Assembly: GCA_963725895.1 (NCBI GenBank)
Contig: CAVSAJ010000001.1
Location: 1,922,001 to 1,986,000, forward strand
From: Bog-473 sp963725895
Lineage (GTDB): Bacteria; Actinomycetota; Acidimicrobiia; Acidimicrobiales; RAAP-2
Length of the DNA: 64,000 nt
Direction: 5' to 3'
The translations under genes were made by a program, and so were the position numbers. This document shows positions 26,560 to 34,738 of this stretch, in pieces. The notes under the pieces are model-generated. The model worked only from the letters and a program-made list of their open reading frames with translations, was not told where the DNA came from and searched no databases. Numbering within the stretch: position 1 is the stretch's first letter; each line of letters begins with the position of its first letter.

Positions 26560-26589
26560 GCCCGGGCGGCGTGTGCAGAACCGCCGGGC
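26560..26589. terminator. Bidirectional terminator-like hairpin
   Basis: GCCCGGGCGG (26560-26569) pairs with CCGCCGGGC (26581-26589) with one bulge. It sits between the convergent repeat protein and acyl-CoA dehydrogenase genes. Confidence 0.5.
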
Positions 26590-26593
26590 TCCT

Positions 26594-27727
26594 TCAGTCG
26601 AGGAGCGCGGCGGCCACGGCGTCTTCGAGCGCGCGGTCGTTGGCCCACATCAGCTGCTGCACCTTGGCCCGTCGGAAGTAGAGCTGGATGTCGAAGTCCA
26701 GCGTGAAGCCGATGCCGCCGAAAAGCTGCTGCGCCATGGCGGTGATGTCGCGGAAGGTCTCGCACGCGAAGAGCTCGGCCATGGGTGCGAGCGACGTCAC
26801 CGAGCGTCCCGTCGCACCCGCCCAGGCCGCCTCGTGCACGAGCTGCTCCGCGCCGTCGAGCCTGGTGACGGCGTCGGCGAGATAGTGCGCCAGCGCCTGG
26901 AATGCGCCGAGCGGCTTGTCGAACTGGTGGCGGTCCTTCGCGTACTGGGTCGTGATCTCGAGCGCAAAACGAGCGCCGCCGACGGCCTGCGCGCCGAGCA
27001 GCACGAGCGCGGGCTCCAACACCTCCTGCCATGTGACCCACCCGCTGCCGGCCGGGCCGATGCGATCCTCTTCCGCGAGCACGACACCGTCGAAGGACAC
27101 CTCGTACTGAGTGTCCGATGCGAGGCTGAACTGCTGGCGCAGTCCGACGCCCGCTGCGTTCGGGTCGACGAGAAAGAGGTCGACGGCCTCGTCCGCGTCC
27201 CCGGTGCGGGCGAGCACCACGAGCCTGTCCGACGCCGCGGCGAAGGCCACGTGGCGCTTCAGGCCAGAGAGGCGGAACCCCGAGCCCTCGCTCGCCGCCT
27301 CGGCGCGCACCTCGACGCCCCGGGGTGAGAAGCCGTTCTCGGGCTCGAGCCACGCCGGGGTGACGATGGCCTCGCCGGAGGCGACGGGCCGCAGCCAACG
27401 GTCCTTTTGCAGCGCGCTGCCAGCCGCGGCCAGCACGCCGCCGCCCAGCACCGCGCTCACGAAGTGGGGCGTCGGCGCGAGCGCGCGCCCCAGTTCCTCG
27501 TAGAGCGCCACCCCCTCGACGAGCGTCATGCCCGAGCCCCCGTGCTCCTCGGGGAGCAGCAACCCGATGAGATCGAGCGTGCCCAGCTGCTCCCACAGCG
27601 CGGTGGGATAGCCGACCGGGTCATCCTCCATCTGGCGGACGACCTCGAGCGAGCAGTGGCGCGTCAGGAGATCGCGCACCGTGTGGCGCAGGAGCTCCTG
27701 TTCCTGGTCGAAGTCGAGATCAAGCAC
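26594..27727 (-). CDS. Acyl-CoA dehydrogenase (FadE), last gene of the acyl-CoA operon
   Basis: FAD enzyme that introduces an alpha-beta double bond into an acyl-CoA. 377 residues from GTG 27727, with AAAGAGG upstream. Seen: DQEQELLRHTVRDLLTRHCS, LLLPEEHGGSGMTLVEG, YAKDRHQFDKPLGAFQALAH, and LFGGIGFTLDFDIQLYFRRA. The usual catalytic glutamate of straight-chain dehydrogenases is not evident at its common place. In actinobacteria this divergent subtype often pairs with a second dehydrogenase in an alpha2-beta2 enzyme acting on steroid side chains (ChsE4-ChsE5-like); the second gene of this operon's other end (30018-31199) is a plausible partner. Confidence 0.9.
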   Translation of the reverse strand: MLDLDFDQEQELLRHTVRDLLTRHCSLEVVRQMEDDPVGYPTALWEQLGTLDLIGLLLPEEHGGSGMTLVEGVALYEELGRALAPTPHFVSAVLGGGVLAAAGSALQKDRWLRPVASGEAIVTPAWLEPENGFSPRGVEVRAEAASEGSGFRLSGLKRHVAFAAASDRLVVLARTGDADEAVDLFLVDPNAAGVGLRQQFSLASDTQYEVSFDGVVLAEEDRIGPAGSGWVTWQEVLEPALVLLGAQAVGGARFALEITTQYAKDRHQFDKPLGAFQALAHYLADAVTRLDGAEQLVHEAAWAGATGRSVTSLAPMAELFACETFRDITAMAQQLFGGIGFTLDFDIQLYFRRAKVQQLMWANDRALEDAVAAALLD

Positions 27728-27754
27728 TTTGCGCCTCTTTCGTGATCGGGATCC

Positions 27755-28318
27755 TCATGACGACGGCGACGAGGACGGCGGCGGCAGCGGGGGCGACGAC
27801 GAGGACGGCGACGGCGACGGCGACGGCGAAGGACGCCACCGCTCCGCCGAGCGCGCCCACGGGTTGTCCTCGGCGGTGAGGGGCACGGCGATGCGGGCGG
27901 TGCACGTGGTCTTGACGTCGCCGTCGACCGACAGCGTCACGGCGACAGTGGCGAAGCCGCAGCCCGTCTCGTCCACCTCGGTTGACTTCACCACCCCGCG
28001 CAGCGACATGGTGTCGCCCGGAAAGACCGAGCCCAACATGGAGAAGGTGACGCGGCCGAGCCGTCCGTGTGGCCCGGTCCAGTCGGTGAGGTAGCGCTCG
28101 AACCACGCCGCCTGGTTCGGCGTGTTCAAGAAGATGTCCTTGGTCCCGTTGCGGATGACGGCGAAGTCCTTGTCGTGGTGCATGGGCCGCCAGTCCCGCG
28201 TCGCCAGGGCGCCGAGCACCACGGTGGTGGCACTGACGTCGTAGTCGAGAGCCGGCAGCTCGTCGCCGGCCGCGACGGCACCGAGGAGCAACCGGGGGGT
28301 GACGACGGCCGCGCTCAC
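27755..28318 (-). CDS. MaoC-like enoyl-CoA hydratase subunit
   Basis: 187 residues, hot-dog fold hydratase: start GTG 28318 overlaps the stop of the next MaoC gene (GTGA). Seen: LPALDYDVSATTVVLGALAT, then TRDWRPMHHDKDFA with the catalytic Asp/His region of MaoC, and the RLTDW-type helix; GDTMSLRGVV near the end. The last about 24 residues are a Ser/Pro stretch (SPSPSPSPSSSS...) encoded by a hexanucleotide repeat and not part of the fold. Acts with the neighbouring MaoC-like subunit as a heteromeric hydratase in analogy to ChsH1-ChsH2; this is inferred. Confidence 0.85.
   Translation of the reverse strand: MSAAVVTPRLLLGAVAAGDELPALDYDVSATTVVLGALATRDWRPMHHDKDFAVIRNGTKDIFLNTPNQAAWFERYLTDWTGPHGRLGRVTFSMLGSVFPGDTMSLRGVVKSTEVDETGCGFATVAVTLSVDGDVKTTCTARIAVPLTAEDNPWARSAERWRPSPSPSPSPSSSSPPLPPPSSSPSS
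27758..27832. repeat. GAC/GGC-rich tri- and hexanucleotide repeat tract
   Basis: A 75-bp stretch of GACGGC and GACGAG-like units at the 3' end of the MaoC gene. It encodes the Ser/Pro tail in the reading frame used here and is a site where unit number, and hence protein length, could change. Confidence 0.75.
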
Positions 28319-28854
28319 GACGCAGCACCGCGCCGGTAGCCGAAGCCGGTGTAGGACTCCACGGCCACCAGCTCGCCGTCTTGGTTCTCGTACACCACGT
28401 CGATCACCCAGAAGCGCCCGGTCCCGAGCTTGGTCGTCTTCTCCCCGCTCACCGAGCGCAAGACCTGGAAGGTGCGCAGCACGTCGCCCATGCGCACCGG
28501 CGTATGGAACTCGATCGTGTTGTCGGTCATCACGGCCTCGGGGAGGCCGAAGAGCTCCTTCAGGTCGAAGTGCACCTGCAGCGGCAGGGCCGGTTCGCTG
28601 CGGCCGGGCGCCCAATGGTGCGGGCGGAACCACACCGAGACCATTGTGGGCGGCGCGGTCGGGCCGCCCGTCAGCGCGTCGGCCGTCCCCGCGTCCCAGA
28701 AGAGCGGGTTCCCGTTCTCGACGGAGGCGCACGCCGTCCAGACATAGCCCTGCTCGACGGGGAACTCACCCACCTCGTGGTACTGCTCTTTCCCGACGAG
28801 CTCCTGCGCCCGCGCCAGGGCCTCGGCGGTGACGACATCGGTCGTGGCTTTCAT
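28315..28854 (-). CDS. MaoC/FAS1-like dehydratase N-terminal domain protein
   Basis: 179 residues from ATG 28854 (GGTGG upstream). Contains the MaoC_dehydrat_N-type fold: QYHEVGEFPVEQGYVWTACA, GPTAPPTMVSVWFRPHHWAP, LQVHFDLKELFGLPEAVMTD, NTIEFHTPVRMGDVLRTFQV, FWVIDVVYENQDGELVAVES. These half-hydratases lack the full catalytic loop and form a heteromer with a second MaoC chain. The stop overlaps that chain's start, and its own start overlaps the CoA-transferase stop (ATGA), so expression is coupled. Confidence 0.88.
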   Translation of the reverse strand: MKATTDVVTAEALARAQELVGKEQYHEVGEFPVEQGYVWTACASVENGNPLFWDAGTADALTGGPTAPPTMVSVWFRPHHWAPGRSEPALPLQVHFDLKELFGLPEAVMTDNTIEFHTPVRMGDVLRTFQVLRSVSGEKTTKLGTGRFWVIDVVYENQDGELVAVESYTGFGYRRGAAS

Positions 28855-30017
28855 GCCACCACCCCCCGGGCCACCCAGCCAGCCACGGTCTCGCCGTCGA
28901 CGCCGGCCTCCTTCAAGAGGTGCTCGGTGTCGTGCGCCGCCGCGTCGGGCAGTTCGGCCGGTTCGACGCTGCGGTCCATCCCGGCGAGCAGAGGGGCCAG
29001 TTGGCGGAAGGAGCCCCGAGTCGGATGGGACGCCGTGGTCACGACGCCTCGCGCTCTGAACTGCGGATCGTCGGCGACTTCGGCCACCGAGAGCACCGGG
29101 GCGACGCAGGTGTCGGCAGCGGCGAGCGAGGACACCCATTCGTCGCGCGTCCGGCGGGCGAACGCGTCGGCGAGCGCGGCGCGGACGGCCGGCTGGGTCT
29201 CATCGTCGTACTGGCTGCCCGCCAGCTCCGGACAGCCCAACGCGGCGCACAAGTTGGCGAAGAACTTGGCTTCGATGGCGCCGACCGCGACCCACCGGCC
29301 GTCGGCGCACGCGTAGGTGGCGTAGCAGGCATAGCGGCCCGAGAGGACGTCGTGACCCGGGCCGATGCCGGCCCCGGTGGCGAGGTGCTCGTCGACCGCC
29401 AGGGAGGTCAACCACAGCACGCCCTCGGCCACAGAGACATCGAGATACGCGCCCCGCCCCGTCGCGGCCCGCCCCGCCAGCGCGGTCGTGATGGCGAGCG
29501 CTGCGTGCATGCCGCCGCCCGCGGTGTCAGCCACCGTGGCTCCCGGCAGCGGCGGTGCACCCCCGACACCGGGTGTACTCATGGCCAGGTACCCGCCGAC
29601 GGCGAGATAGTCGAGGTCGTGTCCGGCCCACTGCGCGTGCGGCCCGTCCTGCCCGTATCCGCTCGTCGAGCAGTAGACGATGCCCGGGTTGCGCGAAGCC
29701 ACGTCGTCGTACCCGATCCCCAACCGAGCGGCCACCCCGGGGCGGAAGCTCTCGACGACGACGTCGGCCACCGCGGCAAGCGACAAAAAGGCCTGTCTGC
29801 CCGCGTCGTCCTTGAGGTCGACCTGCACCCGTCGCATGCCGCGGTGCCCGCTGTAGGCGAAGAAAGGTGGCTCAATGGGTGTCGCGTCGGCACGTGGGAC
29901 CGGGCCGACCTTGACCACTCGGGCGCCGTAGTCGGCCAGCAGGTGCGTGCAGCGCGACGCGGGGCCGACCGTCGAGAGGTCGAGCACGGTGATCCCGGCG
30001 AGCGGGCCCTCAGCCAC
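28851..30017 (-). CDS. CaiB/BaiF family CoA-transferase (alpha-methylacyl-CoA racemase-like)
   Basis: 388 residues from GTG 30017, directly after the dehydrogenase stop (TGA-GTG, no gap). Seen: GPLAGITVLDLSTVGPASRC, DVVVESFRPGVAARLGIGYD, VYCSTSGYGQDGPHAQWAGH followed by DLDYLAVGGYL with the catalytic Asp of this family, and YATYACADGRWVAVGAIE. Family members transfer CoA between acids or epimerise 2-methylacyl-CoA. In a beta-oxidation operon for branched chains, a racemase-like step that sets the methyl stereochemistry (as MCR/Amacr) is plausible. Cytosolic. Confidence 0.9.
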   Translation of the reverse strand: MAEGPLAGITVLDLSTVGPASRCTHLLADYGARVVKVGPVPRADATPIEPPFFAYSGHRGMRRVQVDLKDDAGRQAFLSLAAVADVVVESFRPGVAARLGIGYDDVASRNPGIVYCSTSGYGQDGPHAQWAGHDLDYLAVGGYLAMSTPGVGGAPPLPGATVADTAGGGMHAALAITTALAGRAATGRGAYLDVSVAEGVLWLTSLAVDEHLATGAGIGPGHDVLSGRYACYATYACADGRWVAVGAIEAKFFANLCAALGCPELAGSQYDDETQPAVRAALADAFARRTRDEWVSSLAAADTCVAPVLSVAEVADDPQFRARGVVTTASHPTRGSFRQLAPLLAGMDRSVEPAELPDAAAHDTEHLLKEAGVDGETVAGWVARGVVA

Positions 30018-31199
30018 TCAGAAGTTCTTCGGCAGGCCGAGCTTGCGCCGGGCGATGATGTTCTTCTGGATCTCCGACGCACCGCCACCGATGGTGTCGA
30101 TCACTGTGTAGCGATACGTCGATTCCGCTCGGCCGGCCATCGGAGCCTCCGCGGTCTTGACGCGCAGCTGGCTCCCTGGGCCCGCGATGTCCATCGACGC
30201 GTTGGCCAGGCGCTTGGAGAGCTCGGTGGCAAAGAGCTTGTACTCCGATGCCCATGCCGTCGGGGCCGCACCACCCTTGGCCGATTCGAAGACGAACTTG
30301 AGACCGATCACGCGTGCCACCTCGAGTTGGGTGGCCAGCTGGGCCAGGCGCTGGCGGACAACGGGGTCGTCCTTGAGCGGCCTGCCGTCGCGCACCGTCT
30401 TCTTCACGTACTCGACGAGGAGCTCGAAGCGTTGCTCGATGGGCGAGATGGTGAACATGGTGAAGCGCTCGAGGTCGAGCGCCTCCGAGATGTACTGGAA
30501 CCCGTGGTTCACCTCGCCCACGACGTACTCGTCGGGGACGAACACGTCGGTGAGGAAGACCTCGTTGGTGCGCTCGTCCCCCATGGTCCAGATGGCATTG
30601 ACGGTGATGCCGGGCTGATCGATCGGGACCAAGAACAAGGTGATCCCGGCGTGCTTGGGCGCGTCGGGGTCGGTGCGGGCGCCCACCCAATACCACTCGG
30701 CGAAGTGCGCGGACGTCGTCCAGGTCTTCTGGCCGTTGAGGACCCAGCCGCCGTCGACCTTGCTCGCCTTCAGTTGCATGGAGGCGGCGTCGGACCCCGC
30801 GTTGGGTTCGGAGTAGCCGACCGCGAACTCCACCTCGTTGCGCAGGATCTTGGGGAGGAACTCCTCCTTCAGCGTCTCGTTGCCGTGGCGGATGATCGTC
30901 TTGCCGACGATGCCGACACCCTTGCCGATCTGGGGCCCGCCTCGGCCGGCCAGCTGCTCGTTAAGGAGGTACTCGTAGACACCCTCGCCCTCGGACCCCC
31001 CGTAGTCCTTGGGCCAGGTCATGCCCAGCCAGCCCCGCTCCCCCAGCGACTTCATGAACGCCCGTCGCCTGGGGGTGTCGACGATCTGGGCCATGTTCTC
31101 CCGGGTGAGGTCGAAGACCTCGGGATCGTCGTTGGCGTCGAGGAAGGCCTCCACCTCCTTGACGAAGGCCAGCTGCTCCGGGGAGAACTCGAAATCCAT
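30018..31199 (-). CDS. Acyl-CoA dehydrogenase (FadE), first gene of the acyl-CoA operon
   Basis: 393 residues from ATG 31199, with GGAGG 7 nt upstream. Full acyl-CoA dehydrogenase fold: FSPEQLAFVKEVEAFL, WPKDYGGSEGEGVYEYLLNE, FAVGYSEPNAGSDAASMQLK and KTWTTSAHFAEW (FAD/substrate region), LDLERFTMFTISPIEQRFEL, IDTIGGGASEIQKNIIARRK (C-terminal signature). Resembles FadE-type enzymes of steroid or side-chain catabolism. It begins a five-gene unit with zero or negative spacing throughout (30018 to 26594). An operator-like palindrome 30 bp upstream suggests control by a TetR-type regulator not encoded in this window. Confidence 0.93.
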   Translation of the reverse strand: MDFEFSPEQLAFVKEVEAFLDANDDPEVFDLTRENMAQIVDTPRRRAFMKSLGERGWLGMTWPKDYGGSEGEGVYEYLLNEQLAGRGGPQIGKGVGIVGKTIIRHGNETLKEEFLPKILRNEVEFAVGYSEPNAGSDAASMQLKASKVDGGWVLNGQKTWTTSAHFAEWYWVGARTDPDAPKHAGITLFLVPIDQPGITVNAIWTMGDERTNEVFLTDVFVPDEYVVGEVNHGFQYISEALDLERFTMFTISPIEQRFELLVEYVKKTVRDGRPLKDDPVVRQRLAQLATQLEVARVIGLKFVFESAKGGAAPTAWASEYKLFATELSKRLANASMDIAGPGSQLRVKTAEAPMAGRAESTYRYTVIDTIGGGASEIQKNIIARRKLGLPKNF

Positions 31200-31227
31200 G
31201 CGTGCCTCCAGGTCACCGACGCGCCGG

Positions 31228-31246
31228 ATCTGACGCTGCGTCAGAT
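31228..31246. promoter_or_regulatory. Palindromic operator ATCTGACGC-T-GCGTCAGAT
   Basis: Two perfect 9-nt arms around a single T, 29 bp upstream of the first gene of the acyl-CoA operon. Length and symmetry are typical of TetR-family operators. No regulator gene lies next to it. Confidence 0.7.
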
Positions 31247-31259
31247 TCGGCACGTCATC

Positions 31260-32129
31260 TTAGGGCACTGTCTGCGATCCTCCCCGGTCCGCGCCCGATC
31301 GGTCGAGGGCATTGCGGCGTCGACGGCGGCGGTGTTTGGGGCCAAGCCGCCCCGGCTGACCCCCGGCCGGTGGCGGCGGTGCACCGTCGGCGGCTGCGGC
31401 GGCACCCAGCACGGCGCCCACCGCTGGCGGACCGCCCTCGGGAGGCGTGTCGGGTCCGCGGTCGTCTCCCCTGTCGTCCTCGCCCGCGAGTCCTTCTTCT
31501 CCCTCTCGGCCTTCTCCCTCTCGGCCTTCTCCCTCTCGGCGACGCCTCTGCTCCCGGACGTCGCGGATCAAGTACACGAGGAGTAACTCGAGGACGACGA
31601 GCACGACCACGAGGAGGCCCCAGGGAAAGAACCGCGACGCGACCGCGAAGCCGGTCGACACGTCGGCGTTGCCGACGGTGCCGGCGAGCGCGTGCCCGCC
31701 GATCGAGAACGCTGAGAACGTGACCACGATGTCGTAGACCCGTGTCCGGTGGGCTCCGAGGCTGCCCAGGCTGCGGACGCTCGTCTGAGCGCCGTGCAGC
31801 GCGAGAGGCAGGCTGCGATAGGACACCGCGCTCGGGTTGTGCACGGTGAGTGCGAGCGTGCGCTGTGGCGGTGCCCCGAACCACGACGTCCATGGACCGC
31901 TTCCATTCAGAGAAACGTTGACGACCTGCAGGCTCCGCGTGTGCTGTGTTGTCGCATCGGCGCCGAGTGCGCCGACATGCGGCGATCGGGCGGCGCCCGC
32001 CTGGACCGAAGGAGTCACCACAAGGACGGCACCGCCCACTGCAACCAGTGCGACCAGTGCGACCAGTGCAACCGAGAGCCGCGACCAGCACCTGACCACG
32101 CCCGCTGTCGTCCCCGTCGACGCCCTCAC
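31260..32129 (-). CDS. Exported membrane-anchored protein with charged cytoplasmic tail
   Basis: 289 residues from GTG 32129, not a recognised family. Layout: signal sequence (LSVALVALVALVAVGGAVLV), an extracellular domain of about 120 residues rich in beta-strand patterns (RSLQVVNVSLNGSGPWTSWF, TLALTVHNPSAVSYRSLPLA), one transmembrane helix (WGLLVVVLVVLELLLVYLI), then a cytoplasmic tail of Arg/Glu/Gly repeats (EGREGEGREGEE) and a Pro/Arg-rich end. The topology resembles DUF916-like or sortase-cluster accessory proteins. It is divergent from the sortase gene, so a link to surface assembly is inferred. Confidence 0.7.
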   Translation of the reverse strand: MRASTGTTAGVVRCWSRLSVALVALVALVAVGGAVLVVTPSVQAGAARSPHVGALGADATTQHTRSLQVVNVSLNGSGPWTSWFGAPPQRTLALTVHNPSAVSYRSLPLALHGAQTSVRSLGSLGAHRTRVYDIVVTFSAFSIGGHALAGTVGNADVSTGFAVASRFFPWGLLVVVLVVLELLLVYLIRDVREQRRRREGEGREGEGREGEEGLAGEDDRGDDRGPDTPPEGGPPAVGAVLGAAAAADGAPPPPAGGQPGRLGPKHRRRRRRNALDRSGADRGGSQTVP

Positions 32130-32204
32130 AGTCCGAACATTCTTTCATCTACCCGGGCTGACCCGTTTCGACGCCGGCGACTCCAGCCGACTGGAGCACC
32201 CTCG

Positions 32205-32210
32205 TACACT
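32205..32210 (+). promoter_or_regulatory. -10 element TACACT of a leaderless promoter
   Basis: TACACT ends 7 nt before the sortase ATG at 32218, setting that start codon. Confidence 0.45.
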
Positions 32211-32217
32211 CCCTCAG

Positions 32218-33156
32218 ATGACCAGGACGGGGAGGGTGGTCGTGCGGATCGCTGCGGTGCTCGTGGGCATCGGGGTCCTCCTCATCGCGTTCGTCGCCTA
32301 CCAGCTCTGGGGGACCGCCCTCTACGAGGCACGTGCGCAGTCACATCTGAAATCGGAGCTGGCCCACCAGCTGCACCGTTCGCTGCCTGCGTCCGCAACC
32401 GACCTCGCGTCGCATCACTCGGGGCTGCACTTCGCACAGGAGACGGCGCCCCCGAAGCCCGATCCTGCGATCAACGACCCCGTGGGGCTGCTGTCGATTC
32501 CGAGGATCGGTCTGCTCGACGCCATCGTCGAAGGAGTCGGCGATGCGCAGCTCGAACAAGGGCCGGGCCACTACCCCGGCTCCGCCCTGCCCGGCGAACC
32601 CGGCAACGTCGCTATCGCAGGACACCGCACCACGTACGCCCACCCCTTCTACAACCTGGACGCGCTCGTGCCCGGGGACCCCGTCTACATCCTCACGTCA
32701 CAGGGCCTGTTCCACTACACCGTTACGAGGACACAGGTCGTCTCGCCCTCCGACGTTGCGGTGCTCCAGACCATCCCGGGTCAGAACACCCTGACGCTCA
32801 CGACGTGCACGCCGCGCTACAGCGCGGCGCAGCGGCTCATCGTCACGGCTGCATTCGACGGGCACACCGCACAGAGCGCGACGAACACCACCACGACGAC
32901 CACACGGCCCAAGATCACGTCCATCGCCGGCGAGCCGGCCACGTCCTCCTCGCTGGGCGGGGGTTCGGCGTCGTGGGTGCCGGCGGTGCTGTGGGGCCTG
33001 CTCGCCGTCGCGCTCGGTGTGCTGGCCGTCTTCGTGTGGCGCTGGGTTGGGCGGCGGTGGCGCTCCGTGGTCGTCCTGGTGGCCATCGCCGTGGTGGGGC
33101 TGGTGCTGCTCGTGTGTTTCGAACACGTGAGCCTGGCTCTTCCCGGCAGTTATTGA
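32218..33156 (+). CDS. srtE: Class E sortase
   Basis: Membrane transpeptidase that cleaves a C-terminal sorting motif (LAxTG for class E) and links the protein to the wall. 312 residues. N-terminal transmembrane helix (VRIAAVLVGIGVLLIAFVAY), then the sortase barrel with the catalytic His in NVAIAGHRTTYAHPFYNL, Cys in LTLTTCTPRYSAAQRLIV and the Arg in the same strand (TPRYSAAQR). After a Thr-rich linker there are two further hydrophobic helices near the C-terminus (VPAVLWGLLAVALGVLAVFV, VVVLVAIAVVGLVLLVCF), unusual for sortases. The next gene encodes an LAFTG protein, a natural substrate. Confidence 0.93.
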   Translation: MTRTGRVVVRIAAVLVGIGVLLIAFVAYQLWGTALYEARAQSHLKSELAHQLHRSLPASATDLASHHSGLHFAQETAPPKPDPAINDPVGLLSIPRIGLLDAIVEGVGDAQLEQGPGHYPGSALPGEPGNVAIAGHRTTYAHPFYNLDALVPGDPVYILTSQGLFHYTVTRTQVVSPSDVAVLQTIPGQNTLTLTTCTPRYSAAQRLIVTAAFDGHTAQSATNTTTTTTRPKITSIAGEPATSSSLGGGSASWVPAVLWGLLAVALGVLAVFVWRWVGRRWRSVVVLVAIAVVGLVLLVCFEHVSLALPGSY

Positions 33157-33212
33157 GCGTCGTTCCCTCGCTGACCGTGCCTGCGTGCAGGCGCACGGGC
33201 TCAGGCAGGCGT

Positions 33213-33241
33213 TTGACGACCAAGGATTTCCCTCGTAAGTT
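33213..33241 (+). promoter_or_regulatory. Promoter TTGACG-N17-TAAGTT upstream of the sortase substrate gene
   Basis: A good sigma70-type pair with 17-bp spacing, giving a transcript start near 33248 and a 5' leader of about 90 nt. A second candidate -10 (TATAGG, about 33294-33299) lies closer to the gene. Confidence 0.45.
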
Positions 33242-33337
33242 TCTGCCCGGTCTCAACGGGGGGTCCGGACCGTGTGTCGGAGGTCGCGGCCGGGTATAGG
33301 TCGTGACACGGAAACAAACGGAGACGATCGGGGGATC

Positions 33338-34671
33338 ATGTTGAACGCAACCCGCAGGCGGGTAGTTGTGGGAATCGCAGCACTTTTGATGGTGTCGGGG
33401 GCGGGCGCCTTGTTGTTCGCAGCGCAAGCCAGCGCAGCCGGAACGCTCACCGTGACTCCGAACACCGGGCTCACGAATGGCACTGCTTTATCAATAACTG
33501 GCAACGGATTTCCCGGTTCGTCCACGGGAGCTCTGATGCAGTGCAGCAACGCTCCGGGTCAGCCAACCGTGACCGTCCTGGGCGTCGCCCAGCCCGTCTC
33601 GTGTTCCTCGGGGAAGAACGTCATCCCGGTCCTGGCCGATGGGGATTTCTCCAGCGCCTCAACGCGGTAGAAGGAACAGTCGGTCCGCCCGGAAAGGCCA
33701 CCGACTCGAACGGTAACCCTGGCTCGACGGACGCCGCGCTCTACCCCTGTCCTCCGACGACTGCCCAGCAGGCCGCCGGGGACACCTGCGTCGTCGAAAT
33801 GGAGATCGCAGGCGTCGTCACGAGCTCGCCCATTTACTTCACGGGTCAAAGCATCCCGACCACGACCACGACCACGACCCCCGGGGCTCCGCCGTGCAAC
33901 CCAGCCCCGACAACCGCGGCCGGTCCACCGAGCCTGACCGCCACCCCGGGCACCTGCCTGAACGGTGGCACCGTGGTCACGCTGACCGGGTCTGGCTATG
34001 ACAACGGTTCACTGGGCACGGTCCTCGAGTGCAACAACGCATCGGGTCAACCGACCGTGGCTCTCCCCGCCCCCATCTCCAACAACGTCCCGGTGTCGTG
34101 CAGCGGCATCTCAATTGCCAACGCGAAGGCCACCACCGCGACTGGTGACCTACCCGCCGGCCTGACCTTCACGATCATCTCGCCGACCCCTGGGCCGCCG
34201 TGCGGGGCCGGTTACCTGATCACGACCTGTCCGACCGACAGCAGCGGCGGCAACGCAGCGACCGACGCCAAGGCGTACCCGTGCCCGCCCACGCCGGCGC
34301 AGACGGCGGCCGGCGCGAGCTGCACGCTCGACTTCGGCGACGAAGGGGGGAAGACGGGAACGGTGGATATCTCGTTCGTCCCCAACGCTACGCCCTCCAA
34401 CGGCAATCCGAACACGAGTTCATCCAGCTCGTCGGGCTCAGGTTCGAGCGCGGCGGGAACGGGGTCGACCGCAGCTACCACGGGTGCCGCGACGACGCCG
34501 GGCAGCAGCCTCGCCTTCACAGGGACGGGCCAGGACACCTGGTACACCCTGCTCGCCGCGTTGATCCTGCTCAACCTGGGCTTCTTGCTCCTCACCCTGT
34601 ACTACCGGCCGCGTGAGCTCCTGGCCATGATCCGGCACGGTGTGGGCAGGACATTCGGGGCGAGGGAATAA
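33338..34671 (+). CDS. LAFTG-motif cell-wall surface protein, sortase substrate, frameshifted
   Basis: About 444 residues after correction. ATG 33338 with GGGGG upstream; signal peptide ends near QASAAGTLTVTP. Two copies of an Ig/neocarzinostatin-like module (LTVTPNTGLTNGTALSITGN; later LTATPGTCLNGGTVVTLTGS) each with cysteine pairs and a YPCPPTTAQQAAGDTC-type stretch, shared with the protein at 25225. A Ser/Gly/Thr linker leads to LAFTG (bases 34510-34524), a hydrophobic helix (WYTLLAALILLNLGFLLLTL) and a basic tail (YYRPRELLAMIRHGVG), i.e. a complete sorting signal. The frame breaks near 33660 (SSAS to NAVEGTVGPP). A factor-independent terminator follows. Confidence 0.85.
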
Positions 34672-34694
34672 CACACAACAACACCCTGAGCCTG

Positions 34695-34738
34695 AAAGGG
34701 CCCGGGCCGTTTCCGCAAGGAAGCGACCCGGGCCCTTT
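34695..34738. terminator. Rho-independent terminator
   Basis: AAAGGGCCCGGG (34695-34706) and CCCGGGCCCTTT (34727-34738) form a perfect 12-bp stem 24 bp after the surface protein stop, followed by a short T-rich stretch (GCTTTGTC). Confidence 0.85.

Noticed and set aside
27720..28328. Alternative frame through the second MaoC gene ending at the dehydrogenase start
   Set aside because: It gives an Arg-rich translation over the conserved MaoC domain; only its last codons look tidy because of the repeat tract.
32205..32217. The LAFTG protein and sortase as one transcript only
   Set aside because: A 181-bp gap with its own TTGACG-N17-TAAGTT promoter lies before the substrate gene, so separate transcription is at least as likely.
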